This document shows, one piece after another, positions 37,913-46,559 of a stretch of 64,000 nt of DNA. Both the position numbers and the translations under genes were made by a program. How positions within the stretch are numbered: position 1 is the stretch's first letter; each line of letters begins with the position of its first letter. The notes beneath the pieces were generated by a model. The model had not been told where the DNA came from, searched no databases, and saw only the letters and a list, made by a program, of their open reading frames with translations. The stretch spans positions 1 to 64,000 of the forward strand of contig CAVSMM010000001.1 in NCBI GenBank assembly GCA_963729165.1, read 5' to 3'. Source of the DNA: JACCZX01 sp963729165. GTDB taxonomy: Bacteria; Pseudomonadota; Gammaproteobacteria; Burkholderiales; Burkholderiaceae_F.

Positions 37913-39154
37913 ATGAAGAAGAGAGTTTTGATGCGAACGCTGATGGCCACTGCGGTGATCGGCGCATTTGCAACGACGGCGTGGTCGCAGTCGGGCCAGC
38001 CGGTCAAGATCGGCGTGCTCGCCACGCTGGAAGGACCGTTTGCAGCAGGCGGTGCCGATGGCATGCGCGGCGCGGAGCTTGCAATTCGCGAGCGCGGTGG
38101 TGTTGTGGCCGGACGCAAGATCGAAATGATCAAGGCGTCGTCCGATGCCAAGCCTGACGTCGCGGTGAACTCGGCGCGCAAGCTGGTCGAACAGGACAAG
38201 GTCGACATCCTGGTGGGCCCGCTGTCCGGCGGTGAAGGTATCGCGGTCAAGGATTATTCGAAGACGCAGCCGCAAGTGACGTTCATCAACGGCTCATCCG
38301 GCGCGCAAGCGACAACGTTGACCAGCCCATCGCCCAACTTTTTCCGCTTCAACACCGACGGCGGCCAGTGGATGGTCGGGCTCGGCAAGGAAGCGATGAA
38401 GCGCGGTTACAAACGCGTGATGGTGATCGCAGAGGACTACTCGTTCCCGTACTCGCAAGTGCAAGGCTTCATGACCGAGTATTGCGCGGCCGGTGGCAAG
38501 GTCCCGGTCAAAGCCTGGGTTCCGCTTGGCGGCAAGGACTATTCGTCGGTCATCGCGCGCGTTCCGAAAGACGTCGATGCACTCGTGGTCGTACTCGGCG
38601 GCGCGGACGCGGTCAACTTCCTGAATCAGTACGAAGCGGCGGGCGGGGACAAGCCAATGATCGGCGGCTCGATCACGGTGAGCCAGGACGTTCTGAACTA
38701 TCGCGGCAAGCGGCGCGATTCGCTGGTCGGCACGCTGTCGGCCGGCCCGAACGCCGACGCGATCGACACGCCGGAATACAAGGCGTTCGTTGCGAGCTAC
38801 AAAAAGAACTTCCCGGACGGTTATCCGAGCCCCGGCCTGTTCGCGCTCAACTATTACATCAACATGAAAGCCGCGCTGGATGGCCTCGACGCCGTCAAGG
38901 GCGACCTGAGCGACGGGCAGAAGAAGTATCGCGACACCTTGGCGAAGATGACGCTGAAGACACCGGTCGGCGACATCAAGCTTGATGAGAACCGCCAAGC
39001 GATCGGCACGACGTTCATCACGGAAGTAGCAAAGGATGAAAAGGGCGGGCTGTACAACAAGGTTGTCGGCAAGACCGACAACATCACGCAAACCTTCGGC
39101 CAGAAACCGGCCGACTTCAAGATGGGCTCGCGCGACGTGCCCGATTGTCCGTAG
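37913..39154 (+). CDS. Branched-chain-type ABC importer periplasmic binding protein (LivK family)
   Basis: 413 residues, AGAAGGAGACAG upstream. Signal peptide (LMATAVIGAFATTAWSQ) followed by the type I binding-protein pattern: PVKIGVLATLEGPFAAGG, AARKLVEQDKVDILVGPLSG-like segments, ALVVVLGGADAVNFLNQ. It captures the ligand for the LivHM permeases. Ligand class may be an aromatic or cyclic amide compound rather than a simple amino acid; this is inference from the enzymes nearby. Confidence 0.92.
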   Translation: MKKRVLMRTLMATAVIGAFATTAWSQSGQPVKIGVLATLEGPFAAGGADGMRGAELAIRERGGVVAGRKIEMIKASSDAKPDVAVNSARKLVEQDKVDILVGPLSGGEGIAVKDYSKTQPQVTFINGSSGAQATTLTSPSPNFFRFNTDGGQWMVGLGKEAMKRGYKRVMVIAEDYSFPYSQVQGFMTEYCAAGGKVPVKAWVPLGGKDYSSVIARVPKDVDALVVVLGGADAVNFLNQYEAAGGDKPMIGGSITVSQDVLNYRGKRRDSLVGTLSAGPNADAIDTPEYKAFVASYKKNFPDGYPSPGLFALNYYINMKAALDGLDAVKGDLSDGQKKYRDTLAKMTLKTPVGDIKLDENRQAIGTTFITEVAKDEKGGLYNKVVGKTDNITQTFGQKPADFKMGSRDVPDCP

Positions 39155-39215
39155 TAAGGGCGGAGCGGGCGCGGTTATCGCGCCTGCTCCACTTAAACGT
39201 CCACGAGAATTGCGC

Positions 39216-39737
39216 ATGCTCGGAATCCAGCACGCTTTGGTGAAGGTCACGCTGACCGCGTGGTTGGTGGTTTTCGCATTCCCATGCGATGGTGCGACCA
39301 AGGCCGCTGAGCGCCAGGCGCAGATTGACAAACAGTTTCAAGCAGCGCTAACCAAGGTCGATGCTGCGCAGCGTGAACTGCAAAACGGACGACCTGAAGC
39401 TTTCAAGGCGCTTTGGTCGCATGCCGACGACGTGACCCTTTCTGGCGGATTTGGCGGCGCTATTGAAAAGGGATGGGAAAAGGTGAGTCGGCGGCTCGAC
39501 TGGGTAGGCACTCAGTTTTCGAACGGCACCAACACCATCGAACGACTCGTCGCAAAGGCGAATGGCGATCTCGGCTATGTGGTGCAGATCGAGCGCGTTC
39601 GCTTCAACGTTCCGGGGCAGGCGAACGAATCGACGCGAGACTACAGGGTAACGATGCTGTTCCGGCGCGAAGCCGGAGGCTGGCGAATCATCCATCGTCA
39701 GGCAGATTCACAAATGATGAAGTTGCCACCGCAATGA
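39216..39737 (+). CDS. Secreted NTF2/SnoaL-like protein
   Basis: 173 residues from the ATG at 39216, with a signal peptide ending near PCDGATKA. The rest has the cystatin/NTF2-like pattern: RPEAFKALWSHADDVTLSGGFGG, then WEKVSRRLDWVGTQF, and closing strands RVTMLFRREAGGWRIIHRQAD. Such folds bind small molecules or act as simple enzymes. It lies between the importer's binding protein and ATPase and overlaps the ATPase start (ATGA), so it probably handles the same substrate in the periplasm; the function is not known. Confidence 0.75.
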   Translation: MLGIQHALVKVTLTAWLVVFAFPCDGATKAAERQAQIDKQFQAALTKVDAAQRELQNGRPEAFKALWSHADDVTLSGGFGGAIEKGWEKVSRRLDWVGTQFSNGTNTIERLVAKANGDLGYVVQIERVRFNVPGQANESTRDYRVTMLFRREAGGWRIIHRQADSQMMKLPPQ

Positions 39738-40549
39738 ACGTGGTGGAGCTACCCGCTACAACTCGCGTGCATTCCGCCGCGATGTCGGGCAACGCGCTCG
39801 TGCTTGACGGCGTCACGCGCCAGTTCGGCGCGCTGCGCGCGATCGACGACATCACCTTCAACGTTGCGGCCGGTGAACGCCGCGCGATCCTTGGTGCTAA
39901 CGGTGCGGGCAAGACAACGCTGTTCAACGCGATCACTGGGGACTTTCCGCCTACGCACGGTACGGTGCACTTCTTCGGTGAAGACGTGACGAACCTGCCG
40001 CCGCATGAGCGGATTCGCCGCGGGCTGCGGCGCACATATCAGTCCTCATTGTTGTTTCGCGAGCTGTCGGTGCGAGACAACCTCTTTCTTGCGGTGCGCG
40101 GCGGTACGCGCGGCCGCTTCAATATGCGTCGCCCAAAGCGCGTGGATCCGAGCGTGGTCGCGGCCGACGCTTTGTTGCATCAGGTGCGTCTCGACGCCGT
40201 CGGCGATACGCCGGTCGCATCGCTATCGCACGGTCAGCAGCGGCAGCTCGAAGTCGGAATGGCTTTGGCTGGCGCGCCGCGATTGATCCTGTTCGATGAG
40301 CCGGCGGCCGGACTGTCGCCTGCCGAGCGACGCGAACTCGTCGCACTGTTGAGAGCGTTGCCGCGTCATCTCGGCTTCGTGCTGATCGAGCACGATCTCG
40401 ACATCGCGCTCGGTGTTGCCGAGCGGGTCACGGTGATGCACAACGGCCGCGTGCTGAAGCACGGTTCGCCGCAGGAAATTCAGGACGACGCCGAAGTGCA
40501 CGCGATCTACATGGGCGCAAAGGGTCACGGAGGCGCGCATGTCCACTAA
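39734..40549 (+). CDS. Branched-chain-type ABC importer ATPase (LivG family)
   Basis: 271 residues from the ATG at 39734. Walker A GANGAGKTT, the LivG Q-loop region TYQSSLLFRELSVRDNLFL, signature SLSHGQQRQLEVGMAL, Walker B RLILFDEPAAGLSP and switch His LIEHDLDIAL are intact. Its end overlaps the start of the fused LivF-type ATPase by eleven bases, so the pair is cotranslated and acts as a heterodimer on LivHM. Confidence 0.93.
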   Translation: MNVVELPATTRVHSAAMSGNALVLDGVTRQFGALRAIDDITFNVAAGERRAILGANGAGKTTLFNAITGDFPPTHGTVHFFGEDVTNLPPHERIRRGLRRTYQSSLLFRELSVRDNLFLAVRGGTRGRFNMRRPKRVDPSVVAADALLHQVRLDAVGDTPVASLSHGQQRQLEVGMALAGAPRLILFDEPAAGLSPAERRELVALLRALPRHLGFVLIEHDLDIALGVAERVTVMHNGRVLKHGSPQEIQDDAEVHAIYMGAKGHGGAHVH

Positions 40550-42818
40550 CGCGAGCAACACCAGCGCATCTTCGCAAACAGCGGCGCTCGAAGTGCGCAG
40601 CCTCAACGTTTACTACGGCCGAGCACATGCGCTGCAGGACATCTCATTGACGTTGCACTCCGGCGTGCTCGGCGTCGTCGGCCGCAACGGGATGGGCAAG
40701 ACAACGCTGTGCAATGCGATCACTGGGCTGGTCCCGGCGCGCGGCAGTGTGAAGCTCGCGGGGCGGGAGATTCTTGGACTCTCGCCGAACGTGATCACCG
40801 AGCTCGGTATCGGCTACGTACCGCAGGGGCGGCGCGTGTGGCCATCATTGTCGGTCGACGAGCATTTGCGACTTGCGGCGAAGAGCGCACGCCAGGGCGC
40901 TTGGACGGTCGAGCGCATCTACTCGCTGTTCCCGCGGCTAGCGGATCGCCGGCGTAACGGCGGCGCCGAACTTTCGGGCGGCGAGCAACAGATGCTCGCA
41001 ATCGGACGTGCCCTGCTGTTCAATCCGCGCGTGCTGGTGATGGACGAGCCGACCGAAGGTCTGGCGCCGGTGATCGTCGAGCAAGTCGCAGCGACGCTGA
41101 AGCAGCTCGCGCATTCGACATCTGAAGCGACCGGTATCGCGGTGCTGCTGATCGAACAGAACATCGGCGTCGCGGTGGAAGCCGCCGACCGCGTCGCGGT
41201 GATGGTCAATGGACGCATCGCGCGCGAGATGTCTGCAAGCGAGCTTGCGGCCGACACCGAGCTGCAGCAGCGACTGCTCGGCGTGCACGCTGCTGGCGAA
41301 GAAGAGCCGCAACCCGTCGTGCCGGAGGTCATTGACGACGCTGCACCGGCACAGGTATTCACTGTTCGCCGCGCCCACGCAGATGCTCCTCCGAGCCTCG
41401 TACCCACGCAGACCGTCAGAAGCCTTACCCGCTGGAATGCGCAGCAGCCCGACGTGCCCTTGCACGATCGCGCAATACGCGCTTCGCTCGACGACACGAG
41501 AGCAACGGAGCCACAACTCGCAGCCGCTCCCGACACTTCCGCAAACGCACGCAGTGCGCGCGTGTTCGAATTTCCCGCCGCGAGCAACGTGCAGCGTGCC
41601 GCCTACATCGTCGGCACATTTGATACAAAGGGGCGAGAGCTGTTCTTTCTAAAGCATTGCATCGACAAGCTGGGGCTGCGCACGGTGACGGTCGATCTGT
41701 CGACCTCAGGTGCTACGTCGACTGCAAATATTCATCCGCGCGAAATCGCGCGGCATCATCCGAAAGGCGAAAGCGCCGTGTTCACGGGCGATCGTGGCTC
41801 ATCGGTCAGCGCGATGGCAATCGCTTTCGAGCGATTCCTCCTCGGCCGGCGTGACCTCGGCGGCATCGTGTCGGCCGGCGGATCGGGAGGCACTGCGCTG
41901 GCGACACAGGCGATGCGAGCGTTGCCGGTCGGCATGCCGAAGGTGATGGTGTCGTCAGTCGCTTCCGCCGATGTGCGTCCCTATGTCGGGCCGAGCGACA
42001 TCTGCATGATGTATTCAGTGACCGACGTGTCGGGCATCAATCGCATCAGCGAGAAAGTGCTGGCGAACGCCGCGCATGCGCTGGCCGGCATGATCGCGTA
42101 CACGCGCACTACGGCATCCGATAGCAAGCCCGCGATCGGGCTGACGATGTTCGGCGTCACGACGCCGTGCGTGCAGGCGGTCACCAAGCAGCTGCAGAAC
42201 GAGTTCGATTGCCTGGTATTTCACGCGACCGGCACCGGCGGCCAATCGATGGAGAAGCTCGTTGACTCGGGGCTGCTCGCCGGCGTTCTCGACATCTCGA
42301 CCACCGAGGTATGCGACGAGATCGTCGGCGGGGTGCTCAGCGCAGGACCCGAGCGATTCGATGCATTCGCGCGGCGCCCGATTCCGTATGTTGGTTCATG
42401 CGGCGCGCTCGACATGGCGAACTTCTGGGCGTTCGAGACCGTGCCGCCGAAGTTCAAGGACCGCAATCTGGTCAAGCACAACGCGAACGTCACGCTGATG
42501 CGCACCACCGCCGACGAATGCAAGGCGATCGGCGAGTTCATCGCGGCGAAGCTGAATCGGATGGAAGGTCCGGTGCGCTTCATCATTCCGGAAGGCGGCG
42601 TTTCTGCGCTCGATGCGCCCGGCAAACAGTTCTGGGATCCGGCAGCGGACAAGGCGTTGTTCACCGCAATCGAGTCGAACTTCCGTCGCGGCTCACGGCG
42701 AACGCTGATCCGCAGTCCACTGCATCTGAACGATCCGGCATTTGCCGATCTGCTGGTCAAGCAATTCCACGAGGTGTGCGCCGAAGGCGCCGCCGTTACG
42801 CGCACTGCAGTTCATTAA
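40539..42818 (+). CDS. LivF-type ABC ATPase fused to a Tm-1 N-terminal (UPF0261) domain
   Basis: 759 residues in one unbroken frame. Residues about 20-245 are a LivF-type ATPase: GRNGMGKTT, ELSGGEQQMLAIGRAL, VLVMDEPTEGLAP and LLIEQNIGVAVEAADR. A linker of about 100 residues, rich in Ala, Pro, Asp and Arg, follows. From about residue 350 comes a whole UPF0261/Tm-1-like domain: AAYIVGTFDTKGRELFFLK, GIVSAGGSGGTALATQAM, VMVSSVASADVRPYVG and IPEGGVSALDAPGKQFWDP. This couples a transporter ATPase to a likely nucleotide-binding metabolic domain. Tm-1 N-terminal domains bind ATP in the tomato homologue. Confidence 0.9.
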   Translation: MSTNASNTSASSQTAALEVRSLNVYYGRAHALQDISLTLHSGVLGVVGRNGMGKTTLCNAITGLVPARGSVKLAGREILGLSPNVITELGIGYVPQGRRVWPSLSVDEHLRLAAKSARQGAWTVERIYSLFPRLADRRRNGGAELSGGEQQMLAIGRALLFNPRVLVMDEPTEGLAPVIVEQVAATLKQLAHSTSEATGIAVLLIEQNIGVAVEAADRVAVMVNGRIAREMSASELAADTELQQRLLGVHAAGEEEPQPVVPEVIDDAAPAQVFTVRRAHADAPPSLVPTQTVRSLTRWNAQQPDVPLHDRAIRASLDDTRATEPQLAAAPDTSANARSARVFEFPAASNVQRAAYIVGTFDTKGRELFFLKHCIDKLGLRTVTVDLSTSGATSTANIHPREIARHHPKGESAVFTGDRGSSVSAMAIAFERFLLGRRDLGGIVSAGGSGGTALATQAMRALPVGMPKVMVSSVASADVRPYVGPSDICMMYSVTDVSGINRISEKVLANAAHALAGMIAYTRTTASDSKPAIGLTMFGVTTPCVQAVTKQLQNEFDCLVFHATGTGGQSMEKLVDSGLLAGVLDISTTEVCDEIVGGVLSAGPERFDAFARRPIPYVGSCGALDMANFWAFETVPPKFKDRNLVKHNANVTLMRTTADECKAIGEFIAAKLNRMEGPVRFIIPEGGVSALDAPGKQFWDPAADKALFTAIESNFRRGSRRTLIRSPLHLNDPAFADLLVKQFHEVCAEGAAVTRTAVH

Positions 42819-42839
42819 AAGACAACGAAGAACAACACG

Positions 42840-43685
42840 ATGCCTCGAATCGCCCGCAAAGAAATTCTGAAACGCCTGTGCGACAAGATCGCGCGCGGCG
42901 AGCCGATCGTCGGCGGCGGCGCCGGTACCGGCCTCTCCGCCAAGTGCGAGGAAGCCGGCGGCATCGACCTGATCGTGATTTACAACTCGGGCCGTTATCG
43001 AATGGCGGGCCGTGGATCGCTTGCGGGATTGCTCGCGTACGGCAACGCCAATGAAATCGTGGTCGAGATGGCGCGTGAAGTACTGCCGGTAGTGCGCCAC
43101 ACGCCGGTGCTTGCGGGAGTCAACGGCACTGACCCGTTCATGCTGATGCCGCACTTTCTGCGGCAGCTCGCCGAGCTGGGCTTCTCCGGCGTGCAGAACT
43201 TTCCGAGTGTCGGACTGATCGATGGAACGTTCCGCGCCAATCTCGAAGAGACCGGCATGGGCTACGCGCTGGAGGTCGACATGATTCGCGCCGCGCGCGC
43301 GCTCGATCTGCTGACGACGCCGTACGTGTTTTCCGAAAACGATGCGCGCGAAATGGCGCGGGCGGGCGCAGACATCGTCGTGTGCCACCTTGGACTGACG
43401 ACCGGCGGCGCGATAGGTGCCGGCACCGCGTTGACCCTGGACGACTGCGTGCCGCGTATCAACGCCTGGTCAGCAGCCGCACTTGAAGTCAATCCTGACG
43501 TGATTCTGCTGTGCCATGGCGGACCAATCGCTCAGCCAGAAGACGCCGAGTTCATCTTGCAGCAGTGCCCGCAATGCCACGGCTTTTACGGCGCATCAAG
43601 CATGGAGCGACTGCCGACAGAGATTGCACTGACACAACAGACCAAGAGATTCGTGAATATCAGCATTAAAGAGACAAAGCTCTGA
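42840..43685 (+). CDS. PEP hydrolase-like TIM-barrel protein (Tm-1 C-terminal-domain homologue)
   Basis: 281 residues. The start RKEILKRLCDKIARGEPIVGGGAGTGLSAK, LPVVRHTPVLAGVNGTDPF, SGVQNFPSVGLIDGTFRANLEETGMG and ILLCHGGPIAQPEDAEFIL are typical of the phosphoenolpyruvate-hydrolase-like TIM barrel related to isocitrate lyase/PEP mutase folds. In plants this domain is fused behind UPF0261 in Tm-1; here it is a separate gene directly after the UPF0261-bearing protein, so the two products probably work together. The reaction is unknown. Confidence 0.88.
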   Translation: MPRIARKEILKRLCDKIARGEPIVGGGAGTGLSAKCEEAGGIDLIVIYNSGRYRMAGRGSLAGLLAYGNANEIVVEMAREVLPVVRHTPVLAGVNGTDPFMLMPHFLRQLAELGFSGVQNFPSVGLIDGTFRANLEETGMGYALEVDMIRAARALDLLTTPYVFSENDAREMARAGADIVVCHLGLTTGGAIGAGTALTLDDCVPRINAWSAAALEVNPDVILLCHGGPIAQPEDAEFILQQCPQCHGFYGASSMERLPTEIALTQQTKRFVNISIKETKL

Positions 43686-43689
43686 AAAG

Positions 43690-43780
43690 CGTAGCGAGCA
43701 GCCCCGAGGTTGCGCTGAGGAGCGGAGGCGTACGTGAGGTACGTTGAGCACCGCAAGGGCAACATCGGGGCGCGCAGTAG
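43690..43780. repeat. Intergenic palindromic repeat, copy 1
   Basis: A 91-base element from CGTAGCGAGCAGCCCCGAGG to TCGGGGCGCGCAGTAG. The ends are complementary (CCCCGA/TCGGGG) and the centre holds GTACGT/GTAC and GCGG/CCGC pairs, so it can fold into one long hairpin. A second copy of the same length is at 45509-45599. Between two genes it may act in mRNA processing or termination. Confidence 0.75.
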
Positions 43781-43809
43781 CTTTGCAGAGCTTTGAAAGG
43801 GAGTACGTC

Positions 43810-45492
43810 ATGAGCGGAACCGATTTCGGCATCTTCATCCTCAGCCTTCTCTCTGCGGCGATCGTCATCGCCGTGATCGTCGCGCTGTTTCACTGGCTGT
43901 ATTTGCGATCGTCGAAGGAGCGCAGCTTCGTTCGCACCGGACTCGGCGGGCAGAAAGTCGTGCTCGGCGGCGGCGCGTTCGTGCTGCCGATCGTGCACGA
44001 CGTGATTCCGGTCAACATGAACACGCTGCGCCTCGAAGTTGCGCGTGGCCGCGACAAGGCGCTGATCACGAAGGACCGGATGCGCGTCGACGTGATCTCG
44101 GAGTTCTACGTGCGCGTCAAAGCCGATGCGAATGCCGTGGCCGACGCCGCGCAGACATTGGGCATGCGCACGCTCGAGCCCGAGCGACTGAAGGAATTGC
44201 TCGAAGGCAAGTTCGTCGACGCGTTGCGCACGGCGGCCGCCGAAATGACGATGGAAGAACTGCACGAGAAGCGCGGCGACTTCGTCAAGCGCGTACGACA
44301 GGTCGTCGCCGAAGATCTGCGCAAGAACGGGCTCGAGCTCGAAGCCGCTTCGCTGACGCAGCTCGATCAGACCGCGATGGAATTTTTCAACCCGAGCAAC
44401 GCGTTCGACGCCGAGGGTCTGACGCGGCTGACCGAGCAGATCGAGCGGCGCAAGAAGCAGCGCAACGACGTCGAGCAGGACACGATGATCTCGATCCGCA
44501 GCAAGAATCTCGAAGCGGAAAAGCTCTCGCTCGATATCGACCGCGAAGCCGAGTACGCGCGCCTGACCCAGGAGCGCGAAGTCGAAGTCGCTCGAGCGCA
44601 GCAGCGCACCGAACTCGCACGCGAGCGCTCGACCAGCGAGCGCGAAGTCGAGACTTCGCAGATCTCAGCGCGCGAAGCCATCGAAAAGGCACGCATCGCC
44701 ACCGACCGCGTGCTGGAAGAGGAGCGCATCTCCAAGGAAGGAGGACTGCAGGCACGCGAGATTGAGCGGCGGCAAAACGTGGAGCTGGCGGAGCAACAGC
44801 GGTCGATTGCAGTCTCGAAACAGAGCAAGGCGGAAAGCGAGGCGCGCGCTGCTGCAGATCAGGCACGCGCGAAAGCCGTCACCGAAGAGGAACGCGTGTT
44901 CACCGCGCGCGAGACCGAAATGGCCGAGCGCCGCAAGCAGATCGACCTGATCGAAGCTTCGAAGGAGGCACAGCGCGAGGGAATGCGGCTGACGATGGCC
45001 GCCGAAGCGGAGAAGATGGCGTCAGCCGATCGCGGCGCCGCGCTGCGATCGCAAGCCGAAGCCGAGGCCGACTCCGACAAGATCCGCACGATGGCTCTCA
45101 GGATTCGCCATGAGATCGAAGCCGAAGGCGCGCGCCTGATGAATGAAACGCACAACATGCTGACGCCCGACGCGCGCATGTCGTTGCTGCGCATGCGCCT
45201 GGTCGACAAGATGGAAGGCATCATCCGCGAAAGCGTCAAGCCGATGGAGCGCATCGAAGGCATCAAGATCCTGCACGTCGATGGGCTGGGCGGCGGCGGT
45301 GGCCATGCCAATGGCGATGGCGCAGGCCTCGCGGACAGCGTTGTCAACAGCGCACTGCGCTTCCGCGCGCAGGCGCCGCTGGTGGATCAGCTGCTGAAGG
45401 AAATCGGTGTGCACGGTGGTGAGCTCGGGCAGATCGCGCAGAGCATGGGCAAGACGGCGCTGCCGAGCGGTAGCAAGGGCGGCGGCGAGTAG
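43810..45492 (+). CDS. Flotillin/SPFH-family membrane protein (YqiK-like)
   Basis: 560 residues from the ATG at 43810, preceded by AAGGGAG. One N-terminal membrane span (FILSLLSAAIVIAVIVALFHWLYL), an SPFH/band-7 domain (VLPIVHDVIPVNMNTLRLEVARG ... AASLTQLDQTAMEFFNP), a long Glu/Ala/Arg-rich coiled coil of about 250 residues, and a glycine-rich tail. Flotillins scaffold membrane microdomains. It may organise the importer and enzymes of the cluster, or be an unrelated insertion, since repeat copies flank it on both sides. No NfeD partner is seen. Confidence 0.9.
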   Translation: MSGTDFGIFILSLLSAAIVIAVIVALFHWLYLRSSKERSFVRTGLGGQKVVLGGGAFVLPIVHDVIPVNMNTLRLEVARGRDKALITKDRMRVDVISEFYVRVKADANAVADAAQTLGMRTLEPERLKELLEGKFVDALRTAAAEMTMEELHEKRGDFVKRVRQVVAEDLRKNGLELEAASLTQLDQTAMEFFNPSNAFDAEGLTRLTEQIERRKKQRNDVEQDTMISIRSKNLEAEKLSLDIDREAEYARLTQEREVEVARAQQRTELARERSTSEREVETSQISAREAIEKARIATDRVLEEERISKEGGLQAREIERRQNVELAEQQRSIAVSKQSKAESEARAAADQARAKAVTEEERVFTARETEMAERRKQIDLIEASKEAQREGMRLTMAAEAEKMASADRGAALRSQAEAEADSDKIRTMALRIRHEIEAEGARLMNETHNMLTPDARMSLLRMRLVDKMEGIIRESVKPMERIEGIKILHVDGLGGGGGHANGDGAGLADSVVNSALRFRAQAPLVDQLLKEIGVHGGELGQIAQSMGKTALPSGSKGGGE

Positions 45493-45508
45493 TGAGCCTT
45501 CCGCAAAA

Positions 45509-45599
45509 CGTAGCGAGCAGCCCCGAGGTGCGGCCGAGGCGCGGACCTGTACATGACGTACAGCGAGCACCGCAGGCCACAGATCGGGGCGCGCAGTAG
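45509..45599. repeat. Intergenic palindromic repeat, copy 2
   Basis: Same 91-base length and end sequences as the copy at 43690-43780, with differences mostly in compensating arm positions (for example GTACATGACGTAC against GTACGTGAGGTAC in the centre), which suggests the hairpin is what is conserved. Confidence 0.75.
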
Positions 45600-45615
45600 T
45601 TTTGAGGGAGGTTCA

Positions 45616-46062
45616 ATGATTCGCGTCTACACATCGAGCGTGATCGACGCGCCGGCCGATGCGGTCTGGCAACAGGTGCGCGACTTCAACAGCCTGCCCG
45701 CATGGCACCCGGCGATCGCCGAGTCGCGCATCGAAGCCGGCCTGCCGTCGGACCGCGTTGGCTGCGTGCGCAACTTCCGCACGCGCGACGGCGGCGTCAT
45801 CCGCGAACAACTGTTGACGCTGTCCGACTTCGAGTACGAATGCACGTACTCGATTCTCGAGTCACCGATGGGCGTCGATAACTACATCGCCACGCTGAAG
45901 CTGACGCCGATCACCGACGGCAACCGCACCTTCGCTGAATGGAGCGCCGAGTTCGACTGCGCGCCGGGTCGCGAACGCGAGTTGACGCAGCTCATCGGCC
46001 ACGGCGTTTTCCAGGGCGGCTTCGACGCACTGAAGCAACGCTTTCTGAAGGCCGCTGCGTAA
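45616..46062 (+). CDS. SRPBCC-family polyketide cyclase/dehydrase-like protein A
   Basis: 148 residues from the ATG at 45616 (GAGGGAGG upstream). The START/Bet v 1-like pattern is clear: TSSVIDAPADAVWQQVRDFNSLPAWHP, DRVGCVRNFRTRDGGVIREQLL, then a C-terminal helix (LIGHGVFQGGFDALKQRF). These proteins bind hydrophobic ligands in a central cavity. It is closely related to the next gene, eight bases away; they may form a pair acting on the cluster's substrate. Confidence 0.88.
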   Translation: MIRVYTSSVIDAPADAVWQQVRDFNSLPAWHPAIAESRIEAGLPSDRVGCVRNFRTRDGGVIREQLLTLSDFEYECTYSILESPMGVDNYIATLKLTPITDGNRTFAEWSAEFDCAPGRERELTQLIGHGVFQGGFDALKQRFLKAAA

Positions 46063-46069
46063 GAAGGCG

Positions 46070-46510
46070 ATGTCGCTGCAGCGCGTTACACGGTCGACAG
46101 TGATCGATCACCCGATCGAGCGCGTGTGGCCGGTGCTGCGCGACTTCAACTCGCACTGGCAATGGCACCCAGTCGTTGCAGAGAGTCATATCGAAGACGG
46201 GCACGCACCCGATCAGGTCGGATGCGTGCGCAACTTCCGGTTGGCCGATGGAGCTCACCTGCGCGAACAACTGCTGGCGTTGTCCGATCGCGACTGGACC
46301 TCAACCTACTGCATCCTCGATTCGACGATTCCGTTGTACCGCTACGTCGCCACCGTGCGCCTGAAGCGCGTCACCGACGGCGATCGGACGTTCTGGCATT
46401 GGGAGTCGACTTTCGCGACTCCGCCGGGTCGTGAACGCGAGCTAACCGAACAGGTAGGCCGCAACGTTTATGTCGCCGGTTTCGAGGCACTTGCGAAATA
46501 TCTAGATTGA
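46070..46510 (+). CDS. SRPBCC-family protein B (tandem paralogue)
   Basis: 146 residues aligned end to end with the preceding protein: STVIDHPIERVWPVLRDFNSHWQWHP, DQVGCVRNFRLADGAHLREQLLAL, GRERELTEQVGRNVY. The DFN..W.WHP and VGCVRNFR motifs are shared by both. Last gene of the TetR-controlled plus-strand cluster; it is convergent with the minus-strand Bug operon. Confidence 0.88.
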   Translation: MSLQRVTRSTVIDHPIERVWPVLRDFNSHWQWHPVVAESHIEDGHAPDQVGCVRNFRLADGAHLREQLLALSDRDWTSTYCILDSTIPLYRYVATVRLKRVTDGDRTFWHWESTFATPPGRERELTEQVGRNVYVAGFEALAKYLD

Positions 46511-46559
46511 CTAGGTGGCTTCGGCTGATGCGACGCCGGACATCGCATAGCTAAGCCGA

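Noticed and set aside
42840..43685. Isocitrate lyase or PEP mutase
   Set aside because: The fold is related, but the glycine-rich start and the conserved segments match the PEP-hydrolase-like Tm-1 C-terminal domain, and the upstream UPF0261 neighbour supports that.
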